Assembly: GCA_045592985.1 (NCBI GenBank)
Contig: JAZNVU010000003.1
Location: forward strand, 1 to 16,855
DNA from: UMGS172 sp045592985
GTDB taxonomy: Bacteria > Bacillota > Clostridia > Oscillospirales > Acutalibacteraceae
DNA: 16,855 nucleotides
Direction: 5' to 3'
A program made the translations under genes and the position numbers. The notes beneath the pieces were generated by a model. It worked only from the letters and a program-made list of their open reading frames with translations, had not been told where the DNA came from and did not search any database. Shown here piece after piece: positions 14,481-16,855 of the stretch (position 1 is its first letter; the number at the start of each line of letters is the position of its first letter).

Positions 14481-14967
14481 ATAATGTTAATTTAGTAAAA
14501 TCGTCGTCGAGAACTACGGTTACAAATTTTATTGAAAACATATCACAAACGAGCAGTGTAGCGGGTTCAATAACGTTAAGAATTATATAACTTGCACCGA
14601 CTTCTTCTAAAATACCAACTCTTTGTTCAATACCGCCACCGATTAGAAAATCTACTCTGACCCATTTACCGATATGTCTTTTTAGGTAAGCTGGTAAAAA
14701 ATCTGTGTTTGTTAGTGTTTCAGGCGTTGTTGATATAGTATTAGGAGACCAATTTTGCATGTCATTAGCGCTCCAATTAGTCATCATACCGTTACTATTG
14801 GTGTTCATATTTTGATTTCTTGCCTGCATCTGCATTTCCTTGATACGTTGTTCACCCATACGATTTGCATCATATATCATCTGTCTTGTGTTTTTTTCAT
14901 TATTCCAGGCAGGATTATAAACAGTACCTTCGTTATAATTCATGCCACTGTTACATGAAGAATTCAT
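14479..14967 (-). CDS. gerQ: GerQ-like spore coat protein
   Basis: A 162-residue protein. The first 85 residues are low complexity and rich in Asn, Met, Gln and Ser. The last 70 form a compact domain, FLPAYLKRHIGKWVRV, then VGILEEVGASYIIL and a strand-rich end. This follows the GerQ pattern of YLxxxxGK, GxIEEAGxDHIIL and a hydrophobic terminal strand. In Bacillus, GerQ is a spore coat protein needed for localisation of the cortex hydrolase CwlJ, and transglutaminase crosslinks it into the coat. The gene directly follows the cwlJ homologue by 19 bases, reproducing the Bacillus cwlJ-gerQ operon, which is the best support for a distant match. GGAGTGA lies before the ATG at 14967. No clear terminator follows on this strand: the shared hairpin lacks a U-tract in this direction. 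Confidence 0.75.
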   Translation of the reverse strand: MNSSCNSGMNYNEGTVYNPAWNNEKNTRQMIYDANRMGEQRIKEMQMQARNQNMNTNSNGMMTNWSANDMQNWSPNTISTTPETLTNTDFLPAYLKRHIGKWVRVDFLIGGGIEQRVGILEEVGASYIILNVIEPATLLVCDMFSIKFVTVVLDDDFTKLTL

Positions 14968-14986
14968 AAAATCACTCCATAATATA

Positions 14987-15430
14987 TTAAGTTTGCCAAT
15001 ACTTATTTGTTGGTCTGTAAAAACAATGAAGATTTATACGTGTGTGGAACACTCCGGATCCATTTCTGGGAAAAAACTGCTCGCAGTTGCTAGAAAACGG
15101 GTTAAAATACCACAAACAATCACCTACAGCACCGAGTTGGTTACCTTCAAGTGCCCAATCAGCTATGTCGTAGTGTATTTGTTGTGGATTCATATTGTAA
15201 ATATTTTGTGCGTTGTATTGTCCGCCAATTTCAGTTCTGGCACAATCAAACTGGTATTGTTGAAATATAACGTTTCTGATATTTCCGCCGCCGGTTCTTA
15301 AGTATTCACCACCGGAAACATGTACTCGGTTCATTACGACTGTTGCTACCGCAGCCATTCCGATTTCTCCTTCGCCACCGGCTTCACATTGTATTATTCT
15401 TGCTAATAATTCTCTTGGCGCAAAAGGCAT
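14987..15430 (-). CDS. cwlJ: Spore cortex-lytic hydrolase, CwlJ/SleB family
   Basis: A 147-residue protein, the length of CwlJ and lacking the signal peptide and binding domain of SleB. RELLARIIQCEAGGEGEIG (6-24) contains the presumed catalytic Glu16, followed by AAVATVVMNRV. The C-terminal half matches CwlJ: CLWYFNPFSSNC, then FHTRINLHCFYRPT. The enzyme degrades muramic-lactam cortex peptidoglycan at germination and is laid down at the spore surface during sporulation. It is the first gene of a two-gene unit with the GerQ-like coat protein. AGAGGAA lies just before the ATG at 15430. I could not identify a convincing sigma-E or sigma-A promoter in the 90 bases upstream. The gene shares orientation with the recombinase upstream but is separated from it by a strong terminator. 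Confidence 0.88.
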   Translation of the reverse strand: MPFAPRELLARIIQCEAGGEGEIGMAAVATVVMNRVHVSGGEYLRTGGGNIRNVIFQQYQFDCARTEIGGQYNAQNIYNMNPQQIHYDIADWALEGNQLGAVGDCLWYFNPFSSNCEQFFPRNGSGVFHTRINLHCFYRPTNKYWQT

Positions 15431-15482
15431 ATATCATTCCTCTGTTAGTTTCTTTTATATCATATACAAATTCGGACAAAAT

Positions 15483-15527
15483 TGTGAAAAAAAATAATCT
15501 GCAGTATAGAGTACTGCAGATTATTTT
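15483..15527 (-). terminator. Terminator of the XerC-type recombinase gene
   Basis: AAAATAATCTGCAGTA (15491-15506) pairs perfectly over 16 bases with TACTGCAGATTATTTT (15512-15527). On the minus strand an eight-T run follows. The stem includes the recombinase stop codon and last codons, so termination overlaps the end of the gene. Confidence 0.85.
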
Positions 15528-16504
15528 TTAGGTTTAATATTAGCTAACGGATTTGCTTTAAAAGCATCTTGAACTTGAGTGTCAGAAACATGTGTATAAA
15601 TTTGTGTTGTTCCGAGGTTGGCATGGCCTAAAATATCTTTTAAGATTCTGATGTCAACATTACCTTGTTGATACATTAAAGTTGCGGCAGTATGACGTAA
15701 TTTATGTGTTGAATAACCTTGTCCGCCAAGGCCAGCTTTTTCTAAAAATGTTTTAACAATATGTTGAACAGTTTTATTACTGATTCTAAGACCTCTGTTG
15801 CTTATAAATAAGGCGTTTTTATCCTTAGCGACTATTTTATCATTCGGTCTGACCTTCATATACTGAGCAATTGCTTCTATGCATGCATCATTAAGATAAA
15901 CAATTCTTTCTTTGTTACCTTTACCGAGTATTTTCATAGAGCCATCAGGTTTGATGTCGGTATAGTTTAATGAACAAAGCTCAGCAAGACGCATACCGCA
16001 GTTTAAAAATAATGTCAGAATACAGTAATCACGTTCTTTGTTTGGTCCATCTACTGCACGTAATAAATCAATACTTTGCTCTAAAGTCAAATGAACAGGC
16101 AATGACTTTCTTAATTTTGGTGTTTCTAATTCTGCTGCAGGGTTAACACTCAAAAGGTGAAGATTATTGGTTAGATATTTAAAAAACATCCTGAGTGAAG
16201 AAACCTTACGTGAACGTGCAGCAGCTTGATTATTACGTTCGGATTTGCAATATACAATAAAACTGTATAAATCTGTCAATGTAACTGATTTAAGAAGTTC
16301 TATTTCAACATCATCGGTTTTTATATCATCAAAATCTACTGTTTTTTCAACAAGTCCGCGTTCTTGCTTAAGATACTTAAAGAATAGGGTAAGGTCTATG
16401 TAATACTGCTCAACCGTCTGAGAAGATTTTCCTTTTATCGTTTCACAATAAGAGAGATAATCCCGCAGAAGGGGACATACCGCATTTAAAATCTCACGTT
16501 TCAA
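15521..16504 (-). CDS. Tyrosine recombinase, XerC/XerA type
   Basis: A 327-residue tyrosine recombinase with every catalytic residue in place: Arg172 (GMRLAEL), Lys195 (GKGNKER), His267 and Arg270 (HKLRH), His294 (LGH) and the nucleophile Tyr303 (QIYTH). The N-terminal SAM-like domain spans about residues 10-120, with an insert around 50-75 that lengthens it relative to E. coli XerC (about 300). Such proteins cut and rejoin DNA at dif or at integration sites. With no integrase-type neighbours, a chromosomal Xer role is likely, and its intact active site contrasts with the XerD-like protein elsewhere in the window. The TTG at 16504 is taken as start because GAGGTGA lies 6-7 bases upstream. An out-of-frame ATG between them opens only a four-codon frame. 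A sigma-A promoter lies just upstream. Confidence 0.88.
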   Translation of the reverse strand: MKREILNAVCPLLRDYLSYCETIKGKSSQTVEQYYIDLTLFFKYLKQERGLVEKTVDFDDIKTDDVEIELLKSVTLTDLYSFIVYCKSERNNQAAARSRKVSSLRMFFKYLTNNLHLLSVNPAAELETPKLRKSLPVHLTLEQSIDLLRAVDGPNKERDYCILTLFLNCGMRLAELCSLNYTDIKPDGSMKILGKGNKERIVYLNDACIEAIAQYMKVRPNDKIVAKDKNALFISNRGLRISNKTVQHIVKTFLEKAGLGGQGYSTHKLRHTAATLMYQQGNVDIRILKDILGHANLGTTQIYTHVSDTQVQDAFKANPLANIKPKK

Positions 16505-16528
16505 ACATTGTCACCTCATTCCAATATA

Positions 16529-16557
16529 ATTATACAATAATAAGTTCAAAATTACAA
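16529..16557 (-). promoter_or_regulatory. Sigma-A promoter of the XerC-type recombinase gene
   Basis: On the minus strand, TTGTAA (16552-16557) is followed by 17 bases and a perfect TATAAT (16529-16534). Transcription would start near 16522, only about 18 bases before the TTG start codon. Confidence 0.6.
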
Positions 16558-16855
16558 TAAAATCATTATCATTTTGTATAATTGTTAAGAAAACACTAAC
16601 TTGTTAATTTTTTCACAATAGGTAATATATAATTAAATAATAAAGCTAATTGTAATATATATTGAATTATTTGTAACGTGATTAAAACACATACGTAGAA
16701 AACAGATAATAATGAATAGAAGAACTATTTATGGCTAAGTATGAAAATACATAATATTTAAAAAACATTATATATTTTTAAATATTGACATCAAATAACA
16801 GAATTCGTTTTGATACAACACCTAGTGCCAAAAAAACTGAGAGGATGAAAATTTT
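16558..16855. other. AT-rich intergenic DNA, no gene seen
   Basis: No open frame with a ribosome site, tRNA or strong hairpin is visible here. Near the right edge are a lone TTGACA (16785-16790) without a clear -10 partner and GAGAGG (16839-16844). The latter is well placed to be the ribosome binding site of a plus-strand gene starting just beyond the window. Confidence 0.5.

Noticed and set aside
16557..16571. Fur box upstream of the recombinase promoter
   Set aside because: Only about 11 of 15 positions fit TGATAATnATTATCA, the left half is poor, and nothing nearby relates to iron.
16732..16755. Seven-codon frame (ATG GCT AAG ...) in the right-hand intergenic region
   Set aside because: Too short and without a ribosome binding site to support a gene.

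Overview
The window looks like a chromosomal segment from a low-GC, endospore-forming member of the Clostridia (Oscillospiraceae/Ruminococcaceae-like; this placement is inferred from gene content, not tested). Evidence: AT-rich intergenic DNA, strong GGAGG-type ribosome binding sites, TTG starts, and sporulation or germination genes of the yunB, spoIIM, cwlJ and gerQ families.

Layout. (1) Positions 1-22 hold the 5' end of a tRNA-Leu on the minus strand. A perfect TTGACA-17-TATAAT promoter and an unusually GC-rich, foldable leader lie in front of it. (2) 323-928 encodes a cytidylate-kinase-like protein. It is followed by yunB, which converges on an SDR oxidoreductase gene so tightly that both stop codons share TTAA. 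(3) 2445-2871 is a gene-free stretch. It has five copies of RGTTTACATAATACT-like sequence, which matches the XerD arm of Firmicute dif sites, plus a promoter and a terminator-like hairpin. Next come spoIIM and a XerD-like recombinase whose first catalytic Arg and active-site Lys appear to be missing. (4) 4595-6181 encodes a NagZ-type family 3 glycosidase. (5) 6230-8440 (minus) encodes a 736-residue iron-sulfur protein built from repeated QueG-like modules, divergent from an AraC-type regulator. (6) 9446-10602 (minus) is a YbiR/SLC13-like permease gene broken by an apparent one-base deletion. (7) At about 10760 the 3' tail of a second AraC-family gene (minus) is fused directly to the 3' third of a sugar isomerase gene (plus). 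This looks like a deletion that removed the heads of two divergent genes. An otherwise intact sugar operon follows: FGGY kinase, DUF4432 epimerase-like protein, class II aldolase. (8) 14479-15430 (minus) is a cwlJ-gerQ spore germination pair. (9) 15521-16504 (minus) is a second tyrosine recombinase with a complete catalytic set. It is followed by 351 bases of AT-rich, apparently gene-free DNA that ends in a likely ribosome binding site for a gene outside the window.

How it fits together. The kinase and aldolase would phosphorylate and cleave a ketose. The isomerase that should feed them, and probably their regulator, are truncated here, so the pathway is likely crippled or supplied from elsewhere. 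The most interesting combination is the cluster of XerD-arm-like sites immediately upstream of spoIIM and a XerD homologue with a degraded active site. That suggests a DNA-binding role (autoregulation, or an SMC-unloading-type function) rather than recombination.
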